NCBI RefSeq assembly: GCF_005601135.1
Contig: NZ_CP039381.1
Span: 927,941-991,940, forward strand
Origin: Ruminococcus bovis
Lineage (GTDB): Bacteria > Bacillota > Clostridia > Oscillospirales > Acutalibacteraceae
Length of the DNA: 64,000 nucleotides
Direction of reading: 5' to 3'
Shown here: positions 1 through 7,928 of the stretch, piece by piece
How positions within the stretch are numbered: position 1 is the stretch's first letter
Layout of the letters: each line of letters begins with the position of its first letter
Position numbers and translations under genes: made by a program
The notes under the pieces: model-generated
The model's input: only the letters and a program-made list of their open reading frames with translations
Databases searched by the model: none
Told to the model about the DNA's origin: nothing

Positions 1-1346
1 GTAAAGTTAGCACCATGCATATAGTCAAATGCAGTTTGGAAGTAACCAAAGCTGATTTGCTTACCGTTATACTTAACTGTTGTGTCAGTTGTTGTTTGGT
101 TATCTGAAGTAGTAGAAGTCTTTGTTTCTAGGTCAAATGTGTAGTTGTTTTTGCCGAAAGAAACTTCTGTCTTAGATAGGCTTGTTATTTTGTTATCTAC
201 AAAGTAGTCACTTCTCATTTTGTCTAGGCTTGATGTTGTCCATCTAACTGAGTCTGTAAGAATCTTGTAAATAACATCTCCACCCTTAACCATTAGGTAG
301 CAGTACTTCTTGCTATCCGGTTTACTTGCCTGTAGTTCAACAACTGTGTCCTTATATGTAGCAGTTAGCTCAGCATAAGGTGTTGCTAAACCGAACTTCT
401 GTAGGTCAGCACTTGTTGGGTTTAGGCATACAACTGCTTTAGCTGCAACACCACGGATACCTGCTTCAATTTCACTACAAGTAGTATCGTTACCGTAGTA
501 CTTAGCAGGTTGTGTGATAATGTAGTTTGTTGTAGCAGTATCATCTGTGCTATCTTCAAATTCAATATCTTCCTTGTAGTGAGTACCACTTAGGTGTACT
601 GTCTGAGGAGTAGCTGTGTCACCCTCAGTTGCTGCCTTAGTAACATTTAAGTCAATAAGGTCATACACACTGTATAGGAATGAATCAACTGACTCTTCAT
701 CAACTAGGTAAATTGATTTACCTGTACCGAATTTTACATAGTAGCCTGTGTTATTAGGTGCTTTGTCGCCAACATAGAACTTTGAGTTTGTGTTGTCATT
801 ATAACCAACAGTAACTGTAGCCTTTGGCTTATCAAAACCAAAGTCACTGTCTTCATCACCACTTACAGAAACAATCTTAGTAAATGACATTGATGCAGCA
901 TCTGATGCAACTGAATCAGGCTTACCCTCAGCCATTGTTTTGTCTTCATAGCCTACCAAAGTATATTCTGTAGCCTGAGTTTCTGTCTTTGTTTTACCCT
1001 TAGAATCAGTAGTTTTTTCTACGGGAGTATAGCTTTTTAGCTGGAAACTACCGTTATCGTTTTCAACTTTAATAGTTTTAATTTTTCTAGGAATATAGTT
1101 AATAAGTTCACCTGTACCGTTTTCTTTAACTTCACCCTTATCATCAAGAGCAGGTTCTGCCTGATGCATTTTGTTCTTATCAACAGTATCGGAAATCTTT
1201 GCTTCCTTAACTTCTTCCTGTGAATCCTTACTGTCACTACCACTTGGTAGGTTAAGTACTACGATTAATGCAACACCAATAATAACAACAACTGCTGCCA
1301 CAATAATAATCTTAAGTAGTTTTTTGTTATTCTTTTTAGTAGCCAT
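1..1346 (-). CDS. DUF4340 domain protein (C-terminus beyond window)
   Basis: Incomplete: the ORF starts at 1346 and stays open to the left edge (448 codons seen). A lysine-rich N-terminus is followed by one membrane segment (about residues 11-31) and a long extracytoplasmic region rich in Ser, Thr and Asp. The composition, and the position behind a GldG-like gene, fit the DUF4340 family that accompanies gliding-type ABC transporters. The ATG overlaps the TAA of the upstream gene by one base (TAATG), with an AGGAG ribosome site at 1356-1360, so translation is probably coupled. It is the last visible gene of a four-gene minus-strand operon. Family assignment is by pattern and context; the substrate of the system is unknown. 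Confidence 0.7.
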   Translation of the reverse strand, partial: MATKKNNKKLLKIIIVAAVVVIIGVALIVVLNLPSGSDSKDSQEEVKEAKISDTVDKNKMHQAEPALDDKGEVKENGTGELINYIPRKIKTIKVENDNGSFQLKSYTPVEKTTDSKGKTKTETQATEYTLVGYEDKTMAEGKPDSVASDAASMSFTKIVSVSGDEDSDFGFDKPKATVTVGYNDNTNSKFYVGDKAPNNTGYYVKFGTGKSIYLVDEESVDSFLYSVYDLIDLNVTKAATEGDTATPQTVHLSGTHYKEDIEFEDSTDDTATTNYIITQPAKYYGNDTTCSEIEAGIRGVAAKAVVCLNPTSADLQKFGLATPYAELTATYKDTVVELQASKPDSKKYCYLMVKGGDVIYKILTDSVRWTTSSLDKMRSDYFVDNKITSLSKTEVSFGKNNYTFDLETKTSTTSDNQTTTDTTVKYNGKQISFGYFQTAFDYMHGANF

Positions 1347-3001
1347 TATTTCTTTCTCCTAACTGCCCAAATTACAATACCTAGGATTAGTACACCGATT
1401 GGGATAATACCTACAAATAGGATTGTTGGGAATAGTGCATCACTTGCAGCTTCAAGACCTAATGAAGTATCACTGGCACTTGCACTGTTGATTGTAACAG
1501 TTTCACTGTCGTTTTCTGTTAGTACATTAAACATATTTGTAAAGTATGTACTGTTGTTAAACTGAGTATAGCCTGTTAAGAAATCAGTAGAAACTGCATA
1601 GTAAGAACCGATTACAACAACATTTTTGTTTACACCGTCAGATACTTCAGATTGGTTAATAACTGCACCGTTAAGTGCTTTGCCTGTACCATCCTTTACA
1701 TCATCAGTTGACTTAGCATCAGATGGTAATAAGTCAGCCTTAGTTGAACTCTTTAGAAGTACCTTTGCTGAACTACCCTTTGTTAAAGTAATGTTCCATG
1801 TGTCACCCATAGCAACTCTTGTGTTGCTATCAATGCCATCTGTAAATGTAGAGTCATCATAATCATATGTTGAAAGTCTGTGGTCACTTGGAGCAATAGA
1901 AGTAATGTAGTTGTTGTCCTGTTCGTAAATCCAGTTACTTTCAACCTTCATTCCTTGTTCTTCTAGGAATGAATCCATATTAGGTGTACCGTTTTCAATA
2001 GCCATTGGAGCAGGTACATAAACAAATGTTTTGTTAGACTTCTTGGCAGTATTTAAGAAACTTGTAACTTTCTTAAGTGCCTGTTCTGAAATATCGGATG
2101 TTGGAGCAACAAATAGAAGAATATCACAGTCACTAGGAACTTTACTGTTAGAGTCTAGGTCAACGGTGGTAGTTTCATATGCTTGATTTTCAAGTAATTT
2201 CTTTAGTGCTGAATATGCAGTAGAACCACTTGAACTTGTCTTTTCTGAACCAACACCTGATGAAGTAATGAAACAAGCCTTTGCAGCATTTTTCTTAGTT
2301 AAACCAAGAATAGCAGTACAAACCTGTTGTTCAACTTTACTTGACTTAATTGTTGTATAGCCTGTTGAAGAGTCATTTTCTGTTTCAAATAGGTCTTCCA
2401 TTGTTAGACCTTTGTATCTGTCATTACCGGCATCAATAACACAAATTGTGCTTGAACCTGATGTTGTAAGATTTAGATTGCTATATTTCTTAGCAAATGA
2501 TGGATTTGATGAAGTATCTTCATACTTAAATGTAATATGCTTATTTAGAGATGCAATTTCTTTAAAGAACTGATTTGCTTGTGAGAAATATGCAACACCA
2601 AAACTTGAGTCATATGAAGTGAAAGTATCTTCATCAGTTAGTAGATAAATGTCAATATCTTGGTTTACATTCTTACAAAGTTTCTTTGTATCATCCTGTA
2701 GCTGATACATATTTGAATTTGTAATATCTACTGAAAGAGATGGGAATTTATCTTCCAATACAGATGCAATAATATTTACTGCAACTACACAGGCAAGGAA
2801 AACTGCAATAATTGCAATGCTTAACCAGCCCTTTGAGAACTTTCTTGAATGTAAAATCTTTTTGATTTTAGATTGTTTCTTTACTTCAACATCAGAAGTT
2901 TCTTCTTTTTCGGTAGCTTCATCTGTAGAAGTTTCATCTGCTTTAATATCTTTTTCGATTTCTGTAGCTAGGAAATCTTCTTTCTTATTTTTCTTAGACA
3001 A
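1346..3001 (-). CDS. GldG-like ABC transporter auxiliary protein
   Basis: A 551-residue protein with an acidic, low-complexity cytoplasmic N-terminus (1-50), one membrane segment at about 58-80, a large extracytoplasmic domain, and a final membrane segment at about 525-547 followed by Arg-Arg-Lys-Lys. This layout matches the ABC-transporter auxiliary family (GldG/ABC_transp_aux), whose soluble part resembles a Rossmann-like sensor domain. The start is a TTG at 3001 with a strong GGAGG site a few bases upstream; no better ATG is nearby. It lies 12 bases after the permease gene. It probably forms a membrane complex with that permease and ATPase. In Bacteroidetes relatives belong to the gliding/secretion machinery; in Firmicutes the role is not established. 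Confidence 0.8.
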   Translation of the reverse strand: MSKKNKKEDFLATEIEKDIKADETSTDEATEKEETSDVEVKKQSKIKKILHSRKFSKGWLSIAIIAVFLACVVAVNIIASVLEDKFPSLSVDITNSNMYQLQDDTKKLCKNVNQDIDIYLLTDEDTFTSYDSSFGVAYFSQANQFFKEIASLNKHITFKYEDTSSNPSFAKKYSNLNLTTSGSSTICVIDAGNDRYKGLTMEDLFETENDSSTGYTTIKSSKVEQQVCTAILGLTKKNAAKACFITSSGVGSEKTSSSGSTAYSALKKLLENQAYETTTVDLDSNSKVPSDCDILLFVAPTSDISEQALKKVTSFLNTAKKSNKTFVYVPAPMAIENGTPNMDSFLEEQGMKVESNWIYEQDNNYITSIAPSDHRLSTYDYDDSTFTDGIDSNTRVAMGDTWNITLTKGSSAKVLLKSSTKADLLPSDAKSTDDVKDGTGKALNGAVINQSEVSDGVNKNVVVIGSYYAVSTDFLTGYTQFNNSTYFTNMFNVLTENDSETVTINSASASDTSLGLEAASDALFPTILFVGIIPIGVLILGIVIWAVRRKK

Positions 3002-3013
3002 TGTAATACCTCC

Positions 3014-3718
3014 TTAGCTCCAGCGTCTTTTTTCAAGTACTCTAAGTGTTAAGAAATTAAATAGTGCAATAATTGATAGGAAGAATACAGTATCTGCAAC
3101 ACTTAAAATACCCTTAGTAAAGTTTGAGTAATGGTCAACAAATGAAATACTGGAAATAGCAGTTGAAATCCAAGATACAGAGATTAGCTGAGAAATGCTG
3201 TCTATAAAGAAGATTACAAGACCAAAACACATACTGACAATAGCAGAAATAATCATACTTTCTGTTAATGAAGAAATGAAAATATCAATAGAAATCATTG
3301 CAGCACCTAAGATAATTGTGCCAAGTAGATTACCTAAAAATACTGACCAGTCAGGTGCACTGTAGAAAGTAAGTGTTAGTGCAAATAAAACATAAATGCC
3401 AACACAACAGATAAACATAATCAGTGAACCGAAGAACTTACCGGCAACAATCTCTCCAAGTCCTAACGGAGATGTTAAAAGAGCCTGATCGGTTTTCTGT
3501 TTCTTTTCTTCTGAAAAAGTTTTCATTGTAATAATTGGAATTACAAGAACTGTAATCATAAACATATTTGAGAATAAACTTGCCATATCTTTGCTATTTC
3601 CTACTATACAGTAGAAGTAGAAGAATAACCCTGCAAAGAAATAATAAACTGCCATTACAACATATCCGATTGCAGAGGTAAAATATGAACTTAATTCTTT
3701 CTTTAAAATAGCTGTCAT
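3014..3718 (-). CDS. ABC-2 type permease, GldF-like
   Basis: A 234-residue polytopic protein with about six hydrophobic segments. Its N-terminal MTAILKKELSSYF stretch and the F-S-E-E-K-K-Q-K-T-D segment near residue 68 are typical of ABC-2 permeases of the GldF/NosY type. The start ATG overlaps the TAA of the ATPase gene by one base (TAATG), so the two should be translated together. It pairs with the ATPase immediately upstream and the GldG-like subunit downstream. Transport direction and cargo cannot be read from the sequence. Confidence 0.85.
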   Translation of the reverse strand: MTAILKKELSSYFTSAIGYVVMAVYYFFAGLFFYFYCIVGNSKDMASLFSNMFMITVLVIPIITMKTFSEEKKQKTDQALLTSPLGLGEIVAGKFFGSLIMFICCVGIYVLFALTLTFYSAPDWSVFLGNLLGTIILGAAMISIDIFISSLTESMIISAIVSMCFGLVIFFIDSISQLISVSWISTAISSISFVDHYSNFTKGILSVADTVFFLSIIALFNFLTLRVLEKRRWS

Positions 3719-4671
3719 TACTTTTTACCTCCCTTTGATACAGGTTTTGATGTTAGCTTTAGGTATGCTTCTTCAAGACTCATACCACCCTCGTTCATAG
3801 TAAGGATAACTGACTTGTTGTTAACCATAGCATTGAAAACACCTTTTCTAATGTCAACACCACTTTCATGTTCAATGTTATATACATTTGTGTTTTCTGC
3901 ACTTTGTCTTTCAACAGTAATTTTCTGTACACCATGAACATTCTTTAAAGCAGTTGTAACGGAAGCTACAGTACCCTCAACTTCAAGAGTAAGTGTTGAC
4001 TTACCGGTAATAGCCTTTGAAAGTTCTGATGTTTTTGTATCGGCAACAACCTGACCTTGATTGATAACAACGATTCTGTCACAAATTGCTGAAACTTCTG
4101 AAAGAATATGTGAAGAAAAGATAACTGTGTGTTTCTTGCCTAGACCTCTAATCAGACTTCTGAATTCTCTAATCTGTGAAGGGTCAAGACCAACAGTAGG
4201 TTCATCAAGAATAAGTACAGGTGGATTGCCAAGTAATGCCTGAGCAAGACCTACTCTCTGACGATAACCTTTTGATAGGTTACGGATAATTCTTGACTGA
4301 TGGTCAGTTAACTTAGTAACTGCAAGAACTTCATCAATATGAGCCTTCTTAGGAAGTTTTACTTTCTTAATAGAGAACATAAACTCCAAATATTTTCTAA
4401 CTGTCATATCCATATAAAGTGGTGGCAGTTCCGGAAGATAACCAATCTGGGACTTTGCACCCTTTGGATCTTTCAAAATTTCTGAATCGTTTATGGTTAC
4501 TGTGCCACTTGTAGAAGAAATGTACCCTGTGATAATATTCATAGTTGTACTTTTACCGGCACCGTTTGGACCAAGAAAGCCTAGTATCTCACCATCATTA
4601 ACAGTAAAGCTAATGTCGTTTACTGCCTTGATGTCGCCATACTGCTTTACAAGGTTTTTGATTTCAACCAT
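3718..4671 (-). CDS. ABC transporter ATP-binding protein, GldA-like
   Basis: A 317-residue ABC ATPase. Walker A GPNGAGKST is at 34-42, the GYLPE/Q-loop region at 77-81, the signature LSKGYRQR at 132-139, Walker B VLILDEP at 152-158 and the switch His at 188. The form of the signature, and a C-terminal regulatory extension of about 100 residues, fit the CcmA/GldA branch that drives ABC-2 permeases. It is the first gene of the operon and has an AAGGAG site just upstream of the ATG. It should power the GldF-like permease of the next gene. Confidence 0.92.
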   Translation of the reverse strand: MVEIKNLVKQYGDIKAVNDISFTVNDGEILGFLGPNGAGKSTTMNIITGYISSTSGTVTINDSEILKDPKGAKSQIGYLPELPPLYMDMTVRKYLEFMFSIKKVKLPKKAHIDEVLAVTKLTDHQSRIIRNLSKGYRQRVGLAQALLGNPPVLILDEPTVGLDPSQIREFRSLIRGLGKKHTVIFSSHILSEVSAICDRIVVINQGQVVADTKTSELSKAITGKSTLTLEVEGTVASVTTALKNVHGVQKITVERQSAENTNVYNIEHESGVDIRKGVFNAMVNNKSVILTMNEGGMSLEEAYLKLTSKPVSKGGKK

Positions 4672-5048
4672 ATTTTCAACTCCTTTTCCTTTTAGTAAAC
4701 TAGATTAATTTCCATAATAATTCTAACAGATTATTAGTTTTTTTCAACAAATCAACTCCAAATGTCACTTTTTATTCATAAAGTTTCAAGTATCTGTCAC
4801 AATATAAAAAATTCTCTTGTGAAATATAACAAAACCTATCAAAAGATTTTATTGAATGTGACAATGAATTTATTTTAAACTAATTTATATAGTGTTTATT
4901 TATTATTTCAATCCGTATTATTATACCATTGAGTGAAGTTTTCTTCAACAAGATAGTATAAATAATAGAAAAACAGAGATACTTAATATAAATAAGGTAT
5001 GGGCAACATTGTTTGCCTGTTTAGTAGTATAGAGAAAAGAGTGATAGT
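4672..5048. other. AT-rich intergenic region between divergent genes
   Basis: This stretch lies between the start of the ABC operon (minus) and spoVAE (plus). It is very AT-rich, has no ORF of note and shows no repeat shared with the other intergenic regions. The minus-strand promoter must be here, but I see no convincing -35/-10 pair. I looked for a remnant of spoVAC or spoVAD, the usual upstream partners of spoVAE, and saw none. Confidence 0.5.
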
Positions 5049-5405
5049 ATAGATTACCTAAAAGCATTTGTTGTTGGTGGGCTTATTTGTGTTGTTGGTC
5101 AAATATTAATTGACAAAACAAAATTAACACCGGCAAGAATTTTAACTTCCTTTGTTGTAATCGGTGTACTTCTTGGTGCAGTAGGGCTATACAAGCCTTT
5201 AGTTGACTTTGCCGGTAGTGGTGCAACTGTACCTTTATCGGGCTTTGGGTACAATTTATACAAAGGTGTAAAGGAAGCGATTAGTGAAGACGGATGGCTT
5301 GGAATATTCACAGGTGGTGCTACTGCATCTGCCGGTGGAATAGCCGGTGCTATATTTTTCGGTTTTTTGGCAGGATTACTGGGAAAACCTCAGGAAAAAT
5401 CCTAG
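5049..5405 (+). CDS. spoVAE: Stage V sporulation protein AE (SpoVAE) without a canonical start codon
   Basis: The frame encodes about 118 residues with the typical SpoVAE pattern: DYLKAFVVGGLIC at the start, GQILIDKTKLTPARIL, a GAVGLYKPLVDFAGSGATVP core, GFGYNL, and a GIFTGG segment before a Gly/Ala-rich last membrane helix. SpoVA proteins form the inner-membrane channel that moves dipicolinic acid in spores. The codon where family members have ATG, just before Asp-Tyr-Leu-Lys, is ATA (5049-5051). A purine-rich AAGAGTG lies at a ribosome-site distance. Upstream the frame is open only to a TAG at 5025-5027 and has no ATG, GTG or TTG; there is also none early in the coding part. The usual neighbours spoVAC and spoVAD are absent. 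The body is intact, so recent loss of the start, use of AUA, or a base error are all possible. Confidence 0.8.
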   Translation: MDYLKAFVVGGLICVVGQILIDKTKLTPARILTSFVVIGVLLGAVGLYKPLVDFAGSGATVPLSGFGYNLYKGVKEAISEDGWLGIFTGGATASAGGIAGAIFFGFLAGLLGKPQEKS

Positions 5406-5423
5406 GAAAATATAGATAAACAC

Positions 5424-5452
5424 TTGATTTTTCCTATATTATATGCTATTAT
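5424..5452 (+). promoter_or_regulatory. Candidate sigma-A promoter for the rimP operon
   Basis: TTGATT at 5424-5429 and TATTAT at 5447-5452 are spaced by 17 bases, about 75 bases upstream of rimP. This is the best promoter-like pair in the gap after spoVAE. The fit to consensus is good but untested. Confidence 0.55.
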
Positions 5453-5476
5453 TTAATAGTTAAATATCCTAATGGT

Positions 5477-5505
5477 AAAGGAGTGGTCAGGACGACCGCT
5501 CCTTT
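5477..5505 (+). promoter_or_regulatory. Leader hairpin upstream of rimP
   Basis: A 12-base stem (5477-5488 with 5494-5505; one G-U pair when transcribed) closes a five-base loop, AGGAC. It sits between the promoter and the rimP ribosome site (AGAGG at 5516-5520). The following TTTGTTATTAT is only a weak T-tract, so it may act as an attenuator, a protein-binding site or an mRNA-stabilising end rather than a full terminator. The stem contains AGGAG, which could also compete for ribosomes. Confidence 0.55.
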
Positions 5506-5527
5506 GTTATTATAAAGAGGTGATAAA

Positions 5528-6010
5528 ATGGCAAACAAAAAAGGTAACAATACTGCCGGAATGGTATGGGAAATTGCAGAACCTATTGCAAAAGATTTAG
5601 GGCTACAACTTTGGGATGTTCGCTATGTTAAAGAAGGTGCACAGTGGTATCTTAGAGTAATCATTGACAAAGAAGATGGTGTAGGCATTGACGATTGTGA
5701 GAAAATGTCCAGAGCCTTAGACGCTCCTCTTGATGAAAAAGAGATTGGTCAGAACCAATACATTCTGGAGGTTAGTTCTCCCGGTATTGAGAGAGAACTT
5801 GTTCGTGAAGAACATTTTGACCAATTTATCGGTGCTGATGTAATGGTTAAGATGATTAGACCTATTGAGGGTATCGGTAAGGAATTTAAGGGCAAACTTA
5901 AATCTGCCGATAAACAAACTGTTACAATTACAGACCACAGTGATGAAAACGAAATTACTATCAATAAAAAAGATACAGTTTATATTAAACTGGATGACTT
6001 TGATTTTTAA
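5528..6010 (+). CDS. rimP: Ribosome maturation factor RimP
   Basis: A 160-residue protein with the RimP pattern: an N-terminal alpha/beta domain containing GLQLWDVRYVKEG, the DDCEKMSRALD segment, and the Y-I-L-E-V-S-S-P-G-I-E-R motif that closes the first domain, then an SH3-like C-terminal domain ending in V-Y-I-K-L-D-D-F-D-F. RimP assists assembly of the 30S subunit in the cytoplasm. The start follows AGAGGTGATAAA. It is the first gene of the rimP-nusA-ylxR-ylxQ-infB-rbfA-nrnA-truB operon, 21 bases ahead of nusA. Confidence 0.95.
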   Translation: MANKKGNNTAGMVWEIAEPIAKDLGLQLWDVRYVKEGAQWYLRVIIDKEDGVGIDDCEKMSRALDAPLDEKEIGQNQYILEVSSPGIERELVREEHFDQFIGADVMVKMIRPIEGIGKEFKGKLKSADKQTVTITDHSDENEITINKKDTVYIKLDDFDF

Positions 6011-6031
6011 AAGAAAGGATTTGATTTTGGA

Positions 6032-7276
6032 ATGAATAATAAGGCATTATTTGAGGCATTAAGATCTCTAGAACAAGAAAAAGGCATTTCTATGGATGCT
6101 ATGATTACACAAATTTCTAAGGCTATTGTTATTGCTTGTAAGAATAACTACGGTGGCAATGATGATGTTGAAATCTCTATGGTACCTGAAAAGAATAGCT
6201 TTGATGTTAAGCTAAACAAAGAAGTAGTTGAAGAGGTATTTGACCCTGACTATGAAATTTCTCTTGAAGATGCTCAGAAAATTAAGAAGTCAGCTACTAT
6301 CGGTGACAAGGTGGCAATTTCACTTGACCCTAAGAACCTAGGTAGAATTGCAGTACAGACTGCTCGTTCAGTTATCCGTCAGGGTATTCGTGATGGTGAA
6401 AAGGGTCAGATGCTTGCTGAATTCCAGTCAAAGCAACAGGAAATTGTTACTGCTAAGGTTGAGAGAATCGACCCTGTTTCAGGTGGTATTACAATCAGAA
6501 TCGGTAAAGCAGAAGCAGTTCTACCTAAGTCAGAACAGATTGGTGACGAAACCTTTAAGGAAGGGGACCTAATCAAGGTTTATATCGTTGATGTGAGAAC
6601 AACAGACAGAGGTCCTAGAGCATTTATCTCAAGAACTCACCCTGACTTTGTTAAGAGATTATTTGAAACAGAAGTTCCTGAAATTTTTGATGGCGTTGTA
6701 GAAATCAAGTCAGTTTCAAGAGAAGCAGGTTCCAGAACAAAGATGGCAGTTTATAGCAATGACAAGACTATTGATGCAGTTGGTTCTTGTATCGGTGCTA
6801 AGGGTGCCAGAGTTAACACTATTGTTGAAGAACTTGGTGGAGAAAAGATTGACATTGTTGAATGGTCAGAAGACCCTGCAAAGTTTATTGCAGCTTCCCT
6901 ATCTCCTGCAACTGTTATTAAGGTTGTTATTGAAGATTTAGAAGGAAAATCTTGCAGAGTTACTGTTCCTGACAACCAGCTTTCACTTGCTATCGGTAAC
7001 AAGGGTCAAAACGCAAGACTTGCAGCTAAACTAACAGGCTGGAAGATTGATATTCGTCCTGAAAGCGGTTTCTTCGGTGAAGATGAAGAAACAGAAGATG
7101 AAGTTCTAATTGATAACACAGAGGACACTACTCCTGAAGAAGTTGAAAACATTGCAACTGAAACTGAAGAAGTAGAAGAAACTGCAGCAGAAGAACCAAC
7201 AGAAGAAGTTCCTGTTGTTGAAATGAATGTTGACAGCTTTATTGATGACATTTTACGCACAGGTAACGAGGAATAA
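6032..7276 (+). CDS. nusA: Transcription termination/antitermination factor NusA
   Basis: A 414-residue NusA. The N-terminal RNA-polymerase-binding domain occupies about 1-130, the S1 domain about 137-200 and two KH domains follow, with GxxG loops GAKG (255-258) and GNKG (322-325). After about residue 348 there is an acidic tail rich in Glu and Thr in place of the C-terminal repeats of proteobacterial NusA; a short C-terminus is normal in Firmicutes, though this acidic one is long. The RBS is AAAGGATTTGATTTTGGA. The protein controls pausing and termination. It sits in its usual place between rimP and ylxR. Confidence 0.97.
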   Translation: MNNKALFEALRSLEQEKGISMDAMITQISKAIVIACKNNYGGNDDVEISMVPEKNSFDVKLNKEVVEEVFDPDYEISLEDAQKIKKSATIGDKVAISLDPKNLGRIAVQTARSVIRQGIRDGEKGQMLAEFQSKQQEIVTAKVERIDPVSGGITIRIGKAEAVLPKSEQIGDETFKEGDLIKVYIVDVRTTDRGPRAFISRTHPDFVKRLFETEVPEIFDGVVEIKSVSREAGSRTKMAVYSNDKTIDAVGSCIGAKGARVNTIVEELGGEKIDIVEWSEDPAKFIAASLSPATVIKVVIEDLEGKSCRVTVPDNQLSLAIGNKGQNARLAAKLTGWKIDIRPESGFFGEDEETEDEVLIDNTEDTTPEEVENIATETEEVEETAAEEPTEEVPVVEMNVDSFIDDILRTGNEE

Positions 7277-7311
7277 TTTATTTTTTTAATATAATGAAAG
7301 GAGGAATTACT

Positions 7312-7611
7312 GTGAAAACAAAGAAAGTTCCAATGAGAAAATGTTCCGGTTGTGGAAATATGTTTCCGAAGAAAGAACTGGTTAGGGTTGTAAAAGCTCC
7401 TGACAAAAAAGACAGTGACGGTAATATAGTAGAAAAAGGTGAAGTTTCTCTTGACCTTACTTCTAAGAAATCCGGAAGAGGTGCTTATGTCTGCAAAAAT
7501 GTTCAGTGCCTACAAAAAGCCAGAAAAACTAAGAGGATTGACCGTTCATTAGATACAGTCATTCCTTCAGAAATTTATGACCAAATGGAGAAGGAAATTG
7601 CAGATGAATGA
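7312..7611 (+). CDS. ylxR: YlxR family RNA-binding protein
   Basis: A 99-residue protein with the YlxR signature: PMRKCSGCG near the start, the K-K-E-L-V-R-V-V-K strand, and S-G-R-G-A-Y-V-C in the second half. I place the start at GTG 7312, because AAAGGAGG (7297-7304) is spaced correctly for it; an in-frame ATG at 7294 lies on the ribosome site itself. YlxR proteins are small nucleic-acid-binding proteins of the nusA-infB operon; some are reported to affect RNase P and transcription. The gene overlaps ylxQ by eight bases. Confidence 0.9.
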   Translation: MKTKKVPMRKCSGCGNMFPKKELVRVVKAPDKKDSDGNIVEKGEVSLDLTSKKSGRGAYVCKNVQCLQKARKTKRIDRSLDTVIPSEIYDQMEKEIADE

Positions 7612-7924
7612 CAGATTACTTTCTATTTTGGGCTTATGCAGACGAGCAGGTAAAATTGTAATTGGCACAGACCCGGTTATTGAGTCTGTTACAACCGGAA
7701 AATCTTTTATTGTTCTTATGACAAAGGATTTTTCAGCCAACAGTAAGAAAAACATCCTGAAAGCCTCTAATAACAGTTCAGTTAAAACTTTCGTTATTAA
7801 CAGAACTAAGGATGAGTTAGGTATGGCAATCGGCAAGTATTGTGCAGTTGTCAGCATAACAGACAGAGGTTTTTCTGATAAAATTCAAGAGTTAATCTTG
7901 AAAGAGCAAGAACAGGAGGAATGA
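7604..7924 (+). CDS. ylxQ: YlxQ, L7Ae-like ribosomal/K-turn-binding protein
   Basis: A 106-residue protein of the L7Ae/L30e fold: [18 protein letters not shown], then G-T-D at the K-turn-binding loop region, and a central strand F-I-V-L-M-T-K-D. The family binds kink-turn RNA. The ATG at 7604 overlaps the end of ylxR and has AAGGA upstream; this is better than a more distant upstream in-frame ATG, which would add nine residues foreign to the family. It is followed by infB after four bases. Confidence 0.9.
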   Translation: MNDRLLSILGLCRRAGKIVIGTDPVIESVTTGKSFIVLMTKDFSANSKKNILKASNNSSVKTFVINRTKDELGMAIGKYCAVVSITDRGFSDKIQELILKEQEQEE

Positions 7925-7928
7925 AACT

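Noticed and set aside
5099..5311. Minus-strand 70-residue ORF opposite spoVAE
   Set aside because: It is a shadow of the well-conserved spoVAE frame and has no ribosome site or family pattern.
7294..7311. ATG start for ylxR at 7294
   Set aside because: That ATG lies on the AAAGGAGG ribosome site; the GTG at 7312 is correctly spaced and gives the family N-terminus.
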